Shown: piece by piece, positions 7,127 to 15,259 of the stretch | How positions within the stretch are numbered: position 1 is the stretch's first letter | Layout of the letters: each line of letters opens with the position of its first letter | Source of the DNA: Scybalousia_A sp964542225 | Lineage (GTDB): Bacteria; Bacteroidota; Bacteroidia; Bacteroidales; P3 | DNA length: 19,268 bases | Assembly: GCA_964542225.1 (NCBI GenBank) | Contig: CAZITO010000038.1 | Coordinates: 1 to 19,268 of the forward strand | Reading direction: 5' to 3' | The notes under the pieces: generated by a model | The model's input: the letters and a program-made list of their open reading frames with translations, nothing else | Told to the model about the DNA's origin: nothing | Database searches by the model: none | Position numbers and translations under genes: made by a program

Positions 7127-8401
7127 ATGGGTAGAGTCATAAAAGAAATAAAAAATATATACCAAAATTTCACTTCACTTAGAGTTGATGTGCCTGCTAT
7201 GATAAACAATGCTGTTGTTTTTGTTTTGGCATGGTTAAGTGTGTTGTGGATATTTCAGTTTTTTACTATAGTACCTGCTTTTTCTTTGGGAGCCAAGATG
7301 GTGGTTTATTCTTCTTTTATAGATTTTAATACCATGAACACTGCTTCTTCGGATAGACAACTTTGGAGTGATACGGATAATATTGTCAATATTTTTGGCA
7401 CTCCTGCCATTATGCTTTCTATTGCTATAGTTGTTGCATTGGTTTTTTTGATTAAGTGGAATACAAAAATGTTAAATATTAGGCGTTATTTGTTTTGGGT
7501 TGTTGTGTGTGGTAGTGTACGACTTGCGGGCAACTATATTGCCGGCTCATTGTTTGGTAATGCCTTTAATATTTGGCAATGGAATCTTGTAACGGATTTT
7601 CTTGGAATAAGTTACTCTCCTCTTATGAGATATTTGTGTGTGGGCATTGTTTTGGCTATTTTATATGTGTCTTTTAGAATAATGGGAGGACAAATAAAGC
7701 AATTGTTTATTGTATTCAATCCTAATAAGGTTAGTGATTTTCTCTCCTATGTTTTGTGTCCTATGTTGTTAGGTTGTTTGTTTATAATTATTTTCAACAT
7801 TCCTTACGAGCCTTTTTGTGATTTGTTTTGTATAATTTTGATGGTGGTTTATAGTGTTGTTGTCTTGGGTTGGTGTTTTATTAGAGGTATGGCGGAGGAA
7901 ACGGAAGGTGGAGAAGAGAAAATAAACGAAAAAGACGGAGAAAAAATAAATAAAATACCAATATACATATTGTTGTTACTTGTTGTTTTAAAAATTTTTG
8001 TAGATATAATTAAAGGAGGAGTTGTTATTGAAGCCTCATTATATAGAAGATTTTTGTTTGAAAATGTAGTTTTAGTTTCCATTGTGGTTATTTTACTTGT
8101 TGTTACTGTTGTTTTTACAAGAATACATATTAAAAGAAAGAAACGACAACAACAGATTTTTTTCGAGACGTATATGGAAACACAAGCGACATTGCAGCAA
8201 AGTATGTCGGAAGAGAATAATAAAGAATTTGGACTGAAAAGCACACCTAAGAATATGGATAAATATCTTGAGGCTTGGGCAGATAGTCTTGACCAAGAAG
8301 AATTGCCACAAAAAGACACCATTTTGAATGGTGAGGATAAGTCTGCTAAAAAAATAGATATGGATAAATACAAATCTCGCTGGGAAGAATCTATGCAGTA
8401 G
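7127..8401 (+). CDS. Polytopic membrane protein of unknown function
   Basis: I do not recognise a characterised family. The 424-aa protein has about eight likely membrane segments (near 28-48, 92-110, 120-142, 165-185, 205-225, 232-253, 277-297 and 312-332). A charged loop (about 255-277) is rich in Glu and Lys. Conserved-looking features are the opening FTSLRVDVPAMINN (15-28) and VRLAGNYIAG (131-140) in the third segment. After the last segment a basic stretch (RIHIKRKKR) leads into a roughly 80-residue tail, probably cytoplasmic. The tail carries two copies of MDKYxxxWxxS (377-387 and 412-422), the second ending at the C-terminus. It is the first gene of the plus-strand run, 60 nt before the DUF5686 gene. 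A membrane role is clear; the function is not. Confidence 0.75.
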   Translation: MGRVIKEIKNIYQNFTSLRVDVPAMINNAVVFVLAWLSVLWIFQFFTIVPAFSLGAKMVVYSSFIDFNTMNTASSDRQLWSDTDNIVNIFGTPAIMLSIAIVVALVFLIKWNTKMLNIRRYLFWVVVCGSVRLAGNYIAGSLFGNAFNIWQWNLVTDFLGISYSPLMRYLCVGIVLAILYVSFRIMGGQIKQLFIVFNPNKVSDFLSYVLCPMLLGCLFIIIFNIPYEPFCDLFCIILMVVYSVVVLGWCFIRGMAEETEGGEEKINEKDGEKINKIPIYILLLLVVLKIFVDIIKGGVVIEASLYRRFLFENVVLVSIVVILLVVTVVFTRIHIKRKKRQQQIFFETYMETQATLQQSMSEENNKEFGLKSTPKNMDKYLEAWADSLDQEELPQKDTILNGEDKSAKKIDMDKYKSRWEESMQ

Positions 8402-8461
8402 AGGTGGCAAATAATAAAGTATAGAGCGTTGGAGTGGAATAGTTTTTGATTTTATTAAGGT

Positions 8462-10999
8462 ATGAAAAAAATAATTATCTTTTTAATACTTACGTTGATT
8501 ATTGGTTGTATTGCTTTTTCGCAAAACACGGTCGTAACGGGAAAGATTACTGATAAAAGAACGGGCGAAATTCTACCTTTCGTTAATATTACTGTGAATG
8601 TTAAATCTTCTCACTTTTCAGGTACTATGTCTGATGACAAAGGAGAATATTATATTAAGACCTCTTTGCCTTTTGATACCATAATATTTCAATTTATTGG
8701 TTATGAAACTCTGAAAATTCCTATTAGTTCTCGCCAAATACAAACACTTGACATTTCTCTTACACCTCAGACAACAACATTGCAAGAGGTAAAAGTTGTG
8801 GCAAAAAAAGAAAAATACAAGCGAAAAAACAATCCTGCGGTTATGTTGATGGAGAACGTCCTTTCTCATAAAAAACAAAACGAGATAACTTCGCAAGATT
8901 ATTATCAATATCGCTCTCATGAAAAAACCGAACTTTCTTTATTGGGAGTTAACGACAGTTTGAAGAATAGAAAGACTTTTCAAAAGTTGGACTTTATGTT
9001 TGAGAACCTACAGCAATCAGAATTTGATGACAAAAAATATATGCCTATTTACTTTATGGAGAATTTGTATGAGAATTATTATCGCAAGTCTCCGAAATGT
9101 GCAAAAACCATGTTGATAGGTCAAAAAGAAATGTCTTTTTCCAAATTCTTAGAACCTCAAACAATGGAGTTTATGTTAAACGATGCACTTGGTAAAGTGG
9201 ATGTTTATAATTCTTCCATACACATTCTTAGCAATGATATAGTTTCGCCTCTTTCCTCGTATGGAATTTTGTTTTACCAATTCTTTCTAACCGATACTTT
9301 GGAATACAAAGGTGATTCTTGTATAGTACTTGCTTTCAATCCTGCCAATATGAGAGATATTGGTTTTAGCGGAAAGTTGTGGGTTACTAAAGATTCCAAC
9401 TATGCGGTAAAAAAGATATACCTTGATTTTCCAAAGAAAAGCAGTATAAATTTTGTTAAGCATCTTTCTATTACGCAGGAGTATGAAAAAGTAAACGGAC
9501 AATTCTGTTTGGTTGAAGATAAAACTATTTTGGATGGTTCCTTTTATGGTGTGAGTATGTATGGGAAGAGGGAAAATTTCTATTCGGACTATGTTTTCAA
9601 TCAGCCTTTGAATGATAACTTTTACAATAACAATGATATAACCACAAGAGTAGAGGGATTTAACAAAAGAAGTTTGGCATGGTGGAATGAAAATAGAGTG
9701 GAACCTTTGACCCAATCGGAACAAAATACGTATGATATACCTTCAAAACTAAATAATATAAATGCTTACAAAATTTTTATGAATACCTTGATGGCGTTTG
9801 TTTCCGGGTATATAGATTTGGGTTGGTTTGATTATGGTCCGGTGGAAAATACTTTGTCATGGAATTCTGTGGAAGGAGCAAGAATAAGAATAGGCGGAAA
9901 AACAAATGTTAATTTCCATAAGCATATTTTTTTGAATGGTTTTGTGGCATACGGTGTTAGGGACAAAATCTTCAAATACAATGCAGAGGTGATGTACTCT
10001 TTTGCAGATAAACTCTATCATCAATGGGAGTTTCCTATCAATTTGCTCACTGTCGGAATAGAAAGAAATACCGATATTCCCGGTCAACACTTGGAAATGG
10101 GTACATACGATAGATTTTTCTTATCTTTTAACAGAGGTACGGTGGATATGATGACTTTGAATCGCAAGATATATATGGAATATCAGTATGAAACCATGTC
10201 TCAATTTTCCACCAAACTTAGGGTTGAACATTTGGAAATGAAACCTTGTGCCAACTTAACTTTCAATTCGTGGGATAAATCCTTAACATACGATCCTTTG
10301 ACTTCCATGTCTTTTAACATAGAATTGAGATATGCTAAAAACGAGCAGTTTTATCAAACTCAAAAATATCGTATGACAATGAACTCCACTGCTCCTATCT
10401 ATACTTTGAAATATAGTTATGCCTCGCCTTTGTTTAATTCCGATTATGAGTTTCACAAATTGGAAGCAACCATTTATAAACGTTGGTTCATATTATCATT
10501 TGGTTTCGCTGATATAACTATTAAAGGTGGACAGATTTTTGGCAAAGCAGCCTATCCGCTTTTGTTTGTACATCAAGCCAACCAAAATTGGGCTTATCAA
10601 GATGAAAGTTTCAACCTTATGAATTATTTTGAGTTTGTCAGCGATAGATATGTGCAAGGAATACTTAATTATAATTTCAATGGTTACATATTCAATCGTA
10701 TTCCTTTGCTCAACAAATTGAAGTGGAGAGAAGTTTTTGCCATCAAAGCAATATGGGGAGAAATTTCAAAAGATAATATGCCTTCGAAAGATAATCCTAC
10801 TCTTATGGACTTTGCTAAAGACGATAAAGACAGATATAAAACTTATGGTCTAAAGGACGGACCCTATATAGAGGCTAATGTAGGTGTGGACAATGTCTTC
10901 AAGGTTTTGCGAATTGATTATGTAAGGAGGTTTACGTATTTGGACAATCCGGATATATCAAAGTGGGGAATAAGATTTAGATTAAGATTTACATTTTAG
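8462..10999 (+). CDS. DUF5686 outer-membrane protein with carboxypeptidase-like domain
   Basis: A predicted outer-membrane protein of 845 aa. A signal peptide (about 1-20, ending AFS before Q21) is followed by a carboxypeptidase-like regulatory Ig fold (about 24-102: VVTGKITDKRTGEILPFVNITV, then G-x-YxI and FIGYETL). A short connector LQEVKVVAK resembles that of TonB-linked proteins. The rest fits DUF5686, beginning with the hallmark NPAVMLM (124-130). The second half alternates polar and hydrophobic residues, as beta-barrel strands do, and the protein ends WGIRFRLRFTF with a terminal Phe, as expected of a barrel handled by BamA. C16 sits in a weak lipobox-like context (IIGC), but a cleaved signal seems more likely. 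DUF5686 has no established biochemical role. It lies 24 nt before the lipid-headgroup genes and may be co-transcribed with them. Confidence 0.85.
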   Translation: MKKIIIFLILTLIIGCIAFSQNTVVTGKITDKRTGEILPFVNITVNVKSSHFSGTMSDDKGEYYIKTSLPFDTIIFQFIGYETLKIPISSRQIQTLDISLTPQTTTLQEVKVVAKKEKYKRKNNPAVMLMENVLSHKKQNEITSQDYYQYRSHEKTELSLLGVNDSLKNRKTFQKLDFMFENLQQSEFDDKKYMPIYFMENLYENYYRKSPKCAKTMLIGQKEMSFSKFLEPQTMEFMLNDALGKVDVYNSSIHILSNDIVSPLSSYGILFYQFFLTDTLEYKGDSCIVLAFNPANMRDIGFSGKLWVTKDSNYAVKKIYLDFPKKSSINFVKHLSITQEYEKVNGQFCLVEDKTILDGSFYGVSMYGKRENFYSDYVFNQPLNDNFYNNNDITTRVEGFNKRSLAWWNENRVEPLTQSEQNTYDIPSKLNNINAYKIFMNTLMAFVSGYIDLGWFDYGPVENTLSWNSVEGARIRIGGKTNVNFHKHIFLNGFVAYGVRDKIFKYNAEVMYSFADKLYHQWEFPINLLTVGIERNTDIPGQHLEMGTYDRFFLSFNRGTVDMMTLNRKIYMEYQYETMSQFSTKLRVEHLEMKPCANLTFNSWDKSLTYDPLTSMSFNIELRYAKNEQFYQTQKYRMTMNSTAPIYTLKYSYASPLFNSDYEFHKLEATIYKRWFILSFGFADITIKGGQIFGKAAYPLLFVHQANQNWAYQDESFNLMNYFEFVSDRYVQGILNYNFNGYIFNRIPLLNKLKWREVFAIKAIWGEISKDNMPSKDNPTLMDFAKDDKDRYKTYGLKDGPYIEANVGVDNVFKVLRIDYVRRFTYLDNPDISKWGIRFRLRFTF

Positions 11000-11023
11000 A
11001 CCTGAAAAAGAAAAAATAAAGAA

Positions 11024-12577
11024 ATGCATTATTGTGTTATAGCAGCAGGTGAAGGTTCTCGTTTGAGAAAAGAAGGTTTTAAAAGTGTTAAACCATTGGT
11101 AAAGGTCGGTGGTGAATATCTTATAGAAAGGTTAATAAGGATATTCAAACAAAATAATGCCGACTATATTACCATTATAATAAACGAGGAAAGCGGGGAA
11201 TTGAAGAAGTATTTAAATGATAATGATTTTGGTGTTGAAATCAACCTTATAGTAAAAAGTACACCTTCTTCTTTACATAGTTTTTGGAACATAATACACA
11301 ATTCCAATTTTTCAGAGTGTTGTCTTACTACGGTTGATACTATTTTTAATGAAAATGACTTTAAAGAATACATATCTAAGTTTATTGCTTCAAAGGATTG
11401 TGATGCTCTAATGGGTATAACCAAATATATAGATGATGAAAAACCTTTGTATGTAAAGACAGATAAAAGCAACAAAATTGAGGCTTATTTGGATAGCAAT
11501 GAAAATAAGGAAATAGACAGTGTTTCTGCAGGAATATATTGTTTGAGAAAAAGGGCTTTGGAATTAGTGGACAAAACCATAGAAAGTGGAGTTTCTCGTA
11601 TGCGCAATTATCAACGAGCTTTATTGGAAAACAATTTAAATGTAAGGTCTTTTCTTTTTGGTAAAGTGATAGATATAGACCACTTGGAAGATATAACAAA
11701 GGCTGAAAAGTTGCTCAAAGATTGGAATACAACCAAAATTCTTGCCATATACAGACAAAAGGAATTTTCTCCGAACTCAGAAGATAAAGATAGTTTGATT
11801 CTTTCTTCTGTTGTGGAAAATTTGAAAGCAAAAGGCTACAATGTGGATGCTCTGAAAGAAGAGGACTTTGTGAATTATGATTATTCATTGCTTGCAAATA
11901 AATACAAACTTATCATATCTATGGCAAGGAGTGATAAGGCAATGAGTTTATTGGCAGATTTGGAAAAAAATGGTTGTGTGGTGATAAATTCCACTCAGTC
12001 CATAAGAAATTGTTTTAGAGCCAAACAAACAGAGATACTCCAACAAAACAATATCTCTATACCACAAACTTTTGTTGTGGATACGAGTTGCTATGACGAA
12101 AAAGTATTTGAAAAATTTGAGATAGGTAATTTTTGGATAAAGAGAGCAGATTTTCAAACAATAGAAAGGCAGGATGTTTGTCAGCCTACAAGTAATGAAC
12201 AACTAATCTCAATACTAAAAGACTATAACAACAGAGGTATAGACAAGGCTCTTGTAAGTAAAAATATAATAGGAAATGTTATCAAATTTTACGGGATAAG
12301 AGATACCGACTTTTTTTGTTATTATTACCCAACGGAAGACAAATTTCACAATAAAATAAATCTATCAAAAGATAAATTTCATTTTGACGAAAAACAATTC
12401 ATTCAACAAGTCAATAAGGCAATAGAATTCTTGGATTTATATATTTATGGAGGAGATGCCGTAATTGACGAAAGTGGAAGATATTTTATAATAGATATTA
12501 ACGATTTTCCTTCTTTTTCATCTTGTAGAAAAGAAGCGGCAAAGGAAATTGTAAACTTGCTAATTAGTAAATTATGA
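11024..12577 (+). CDS. Nucleotidyltransferase / ATP-grasp fusion protein
   Basis: A 517-aa two-domain protein. Residues 1-235 form an RmlA-like nucleotidyltransferase: AAGEGSRLRK (7-16), K23-P24-L-V and a metal-binding TTVDTIF (D105). There is no beta-helix tail. Residues about 238-517 look like an ATP-grasp ligase: a substrate-binding N-terminal part, then INSTQSIRNCFRAKQTEILQQ with a following IPQTFVV, and a metal-binding end YGGDAVIDESGRYFIIDIND (D482, D491, N493), close to the RimK style. The first domain should make an NDP-activated headgroup or sugar. The second should join a carboxylate to an amine, or a similar nucleophile, via acyl phosphate. The substrates are unknown. Its stop overlaps the next start codon (ATGA), tying it to the CDP-alcohol phosphatidyltransferase. 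Confidence 0.82.
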   Translation: MHYCVIAAGEGSRLRKEGFKSVKPLVKVGGEYLIERLIRIFKQNNADYITIIINEESGELKKYLNDNDFGVEINLIVKSTPSSLHSFWNIIHNSNFSECCLTTVDTIFNENDFKEYISKFIASKDCDALMGITKYIDDEKPLYVKTDKSNKIEAYLDSNENKEIDSVSAGIYCLRKRALELVDKTIESGVSRMRNYQRALLENNLNVRSFLFGKVIDIDHLEDITKAEKLLKDWNTTKILAIYRQKEFSPNSEDKDSLILSSVVENLKAKGYNVDALKEEDFVNYDYSLLANKYKLIISMARSDKAMSLLADLEKNGCVVINSTQSIRNCFRAKQTEILQQNNISIPQTFVVDTSCYDEKVFEKFEIGNFWIKRADFQTIERQDVCQPTSNEQLISILKDYNNRGIDKALVSKNIIGNVIKFYGIRDTDFFCYYYPTEDKFHNKINLSKDKFHFDEKQFIQQVNKAIEFLDLYIYGGDAVIDESGRYFIIDINDFPSFSSCRKEAAKEIVNLLISKL

Positions 12578-13512
12578 AAGACAAGAGACCAAATTTAAAA
12601 ATAGAGGATTCTTTAAAATCAAAGGATACAGAAGAATGGCTTGATATACATTTTACTCGAAAGATAGGTTTTTTGTGGGCAAAAATTGCTATTCCGCTCC
12701 ATATTACACCCAATATGATAACCATAGCAAGCATATTCATAGGTGCTTTTGGTTCTTTCCTTTTTTATTATAATGACCTTACAAAGAATATTATAGGAAT
12801 GCTTTGTTTGATATTGGCCAACACTTTTGATTCTGCCGATGGACAACTTGCAAGACTAACCAATAATAAAACCAAATTAGGCAGAATACTTGATGGTTTG
12901 GCAGGTGATATTTGGTTTATTATAATCTATGTAGTTTTGGTTTTGAGAATTATAGACACAGAAGATTTTCCTGTTATTTTGGTTTGGGTGGTTGCTTGTC
13001 TTGCTGGAATTTCTCATATACTTGCTGCTGCTATGGCAGATTACTATCGTAATGTTCACTTGTTCTTTGTGAATAACAAATATGGCAATGAACATGACAC
13101 TTATAAGGCAGTTAAGGAAGAATTCAAAAATATAAAGTTTTCCTCCTCTCCTTTTAAAAAAGTATCTATGTGGTTCTATGTTAATTATACGAAACAGCAA
13201 GAACTACTTTCGCCAAAAGTGAAGACTTTTTTTGAAACATTGACAAAAATGTACCCCAATTCCATTCCCAAAGATTTGAGTGAGGAGATTAGGGCAAAAA
13301 ATAAGAAATTTATGCCTTTGACCAATATTTTACAATTTAACACAAGAGTAATATTTCTATTCCTCACATTGTTTATAAATGAGGTATGGCTATATTTTTG
13401 TTTTGATATAATTGTAATGAATCTTATTTTGATTTATTTGATAAGAGGGGAGGAAAGACTTTTTGCCTCTTACGATAAAGAATTAAAACACATTGACAAA
13501 TTGAAACACTAA
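12574..13512 (+). CDS. CDP-alcohol phosphatidyltransferase family protein
   Basis: An integral membrane enzyme (312 aa) of the family that moves a phospho-group from a CDP-linked donor to an alcohol, as in phospholipid headgroup synthesis. The signature is visible at 86-112: D86-SA-DG-QL-AR-x8-G103-RIL-D107-GLAG-D112. It is preceded by ITPNMIT (44-50), also typical. Four residues rather than the usual three separate the last two Asp, so the catalytic eighth position may be shifted. The core has about six membrane segments. A loop of some 90 residues (about 158-250) that looks cytoplasmic is unusual for this family. The gene overlaps the nucleotidyltransferase/ATP-grasp gene by 4 nt. The donor may therefore be the CDP-activated headgroup made by that protein (inference). 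The acceptor is unknown. Confidence 0.87.
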   Translation: MKDKRPNLKIEDSLKSKDTEEWLDIHFTRKIGFLWAKIAIPLHITPNMITIASIFIGAFGSFLFYYNDLTKNIIGMLCLILANTFDSADGQLARLTNNKTKLGRILDGLAGDIWFIIIYVVLVLRIIDTEDFPVILVWVVACLAGISHILAAAMADYYRNVHLFFVNNKYGNEHDTYKAVKEEFKNIKFSSSPFKKVSMWFYVNYTKQQELLSPKVKTFFETLTKMYPNSIPKDLSEEIRAKNKKFMPLTNILQFNTRVIFLFLTLFINEVWLYFCFDIIVMNLILIYLIRGEERLFASYDKELKHIDKLKH

Positions 13513-13521
13513 AACATTACT

Positions 13522-14562
13522 GTGAATAAAAAATACATTAGTTTGTCGCTTTTTCTTGTGGGTATTGTCATAATAATTGTTATGATATGTAATCTTGGTT
13601 GGCAAGAAATAGTAACTGATTTGAAGAAAACCGGATGGTGGATTATTCCCATAATTCTTTCTCGTCTTTTGATGTATCCGTTAAACACTTTTTCGTGGAG
13701 AGCGGTAACATATTATGACAAAACGGAAAAAAATAAAGTTTCTTGGCTCAGAATGTTCAGGCTTACCATAAGCGGTTATGCTATCAATTATATAACTCCG
13801 GTAATGGCTTTGGGAGGGGAACCTTATAGAATTATGGCAATAAAGGATGATTTGGGTACAAAACGTGCTACTTCTTCCGTACTTACATACGCTATGATGC
13901 ACATTCTTTCCCATTTTGTTTTTTGGATAATAGGTTTTTTGCTGTTGTTCTCTTATTTCTTGTGTACCAATTTAGAATTAAATACTTTGAGACGTATAAT
14001 TTTGATTTGCGGACTCGCTTTTATTATTATAAGTATTATTGCAATAATTTTTATACTTCGTGCTTATAGATATGGAGTTATCAAACGATTTTTTGTCTTT
14101 TTGCGAAAAATACCCTACATAAAACGAATAGTTATTAAACATATTACCCCGGAAAAACAACAATCCATAGAGGAAACCGATAATAAATTCAAAGAACTTT
14201 TTAATAATCATAGGCGTGCTTTTTATACTTCTCTTTGTTATGAAACTCTATCGCGAATCTTGTCTTGTGTAGAAATTATGCTTGTTATGTGGGCAGTGGC
14301 TGGGGTAGGAAGTATAGGCATAGTAGAGGCTGTTATAATAAATGCACTTTCGTCTCTTATTGCTAATATAATATTTATTTTCCCTATGCAAGTAGGTATA
14401 AGAGAGGGCGGTTTGACCATGGCTTTGGCTTTGATAAGTTCTTATGGCAAACTTGGAGTCTTTGTAGGTATGATTTTGAGAATAAGTGAATTGACATGGA
14501 TAATAATAGGTATGGCAATGATAAAGATAAAACGTTTTAATAAGAAAAAAGATGAAAGATAA
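13522..14562 (+). CDS. Lysylphosphatidylglycerol synthase TM-region (UPF0104) protein
   Basis: A polytopic membrane protein of 346 aa with about eight hydrophobic segments. It matches the LPG-synthase transmembrane/UPF0104 family, the part of MprF associated with lipid translocation. Family hallmarks are NYITPVMALGGEPYR (89-103) and FPMQVGIREGG (287-297). The start is a GTG at 13522: an in-frame stop lies 9 nt upstream and the next Met is residue 21, inside the first membrane segment. It has no cytoplasmic aminoacyl-transferase domain, so it would act only as a membrane partner. Its place after the CDP-alcohol phosphatidyltransferase suggests it moves the product lipid between leaflets (inference). 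Its end overlaps the HAD gene by 11 nt. Confidence 0.87.
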   Translation: MNKKYISLSLFLVGIVIIIVMICNLGWQEIVTDLKKTGWWIIPIILSRLLMYPLNTFSWRAVTYYDKTEKNKVSWLRMFRLTISGYAINYITPVMALGGEPYRIMAIKDDLGTKRATSSVLTYAMMHILSHFVFWIIGFLLLFSYFLCTNLELNTLRRIILICGLAFIIISIIAIIFILRAYRYGVIKRFFVFLRKIPYIKRIVIKHITPEKQQSIEETDNKFKELFNNHRRAFYTSLCYETLSRILSCVEIMLVMWAVAGVGSIGIVEAVIINALSSLIANIIFIFPMQVGIREGGLTMALALISSYGKLGVFVGMILRISELTWIIIGMAMIKIKRFNKKKDER

Positions 14563-15250
14563 GGTATTGATTTTTGATTATGGTGCGACACTTGACACCA
14601 ATGGTATACATTGGTATTATATTTTTAAACAAGAGCATTTGAGATACAATGATTTTCTGAGTGATGAACAATTGAGAGATGCATATATTTATGCCGAGCA
14701 GACCATATCAAAACAACATCTTGTAGAGGCAAAGGATAACTTTTTGCAAACCCTACTTATTAAGGTTAATTTGCAATATGAGAGGCTTTATGAACAAGGT
14801 GTTATACTTAAAAATATGTATCACGTACAGGAAGTTGCCGAAAATTGTTACAACATAGCAAAACAAAATATTTTGAATGTAAAACCAATGTTGCAGTATT
14901 TTGCAAGGGAATATAGGCTTGCTATTGTTTCAAATTTTTATGGCAATTTGGAAAGTGTTTTAACTGATTATGATATCAGACAAGATTTTGAAACCGTTGT
15001 AGAAAGTGCTGTTATCGGTGTTTCCAAGCCCGACAAAAAATTGCTTCTTACCTGTTTTGAACGCATGAATATCAAGCCTGAAAATGCTGTGATAATAGGC
15101 GATTCTTACAAAAAAGATATTGTACCGGCCAAGCAATTGGGGGCTTCCACTATTTGGATAAAAGGACAGGGCTGGAAAGACAATCCTTCCTTTACTCCTT
15201 TGGCTGATATTACTATAACAGACATAGCAGAGTTGCAAAACATTTTGTAA
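14552..15250 (+). CDS. HAD superfamily hydrolase-like protein
   Basis: A 232-aa cytoplasmic HAD protein with a helical cap (about 18-105). Motif I is FDYGATLD (8-15), with nucleophile D9. Motif II is S127 in VSNFYGN, motif III K159 in GVSKPDKK, and motif IV GDSYKKD (183-189, D184 and D189). The second Asp of the usual DxDGT motif, which acts as acid/base in most phosphatases, is Gly11 here; D15 lies four residues further on. Phosphatase activity is therefore plausible but not assured. It overlaps the UPF0104 gene by 11 nt and lies 9 nt before rnhB. If active, it could dephosphorylate a phosphorylated lipid headgroup, as required in di-myo-inositol-phosphate synthesis (inference). Confidence 0.85.
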   Translation: MKDKVLIFDYGATLDTNGIHWYYIFKQEHLRYNDFLSDEQLRDAYIYAEQTISKQHLVEAKDNFLQTLLIKVNLQYERLYEQGVILKNMYHVQEVAENCYNIAKQNILNVKPMLQYFAREYRLAIVSNFYGNLESVLTDYDIRQDFETVVESAVIGVSKPDKKLLLTCFERMNIKPENAVIIGDSYKKDIVPAKQLGASTIWIKGQGWKDNPSFTPLADITITDIAELQNIL

Positions 15251-15259
15251 AAACTATTT

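Noticed and set aside
8402..8461. Promoter for the DUF5686 gene (TAGTTTTTG near 8438).
   Set aside because: The spacing within the box does not fit TAnnTTTG and no -33 element lies at the right distance.
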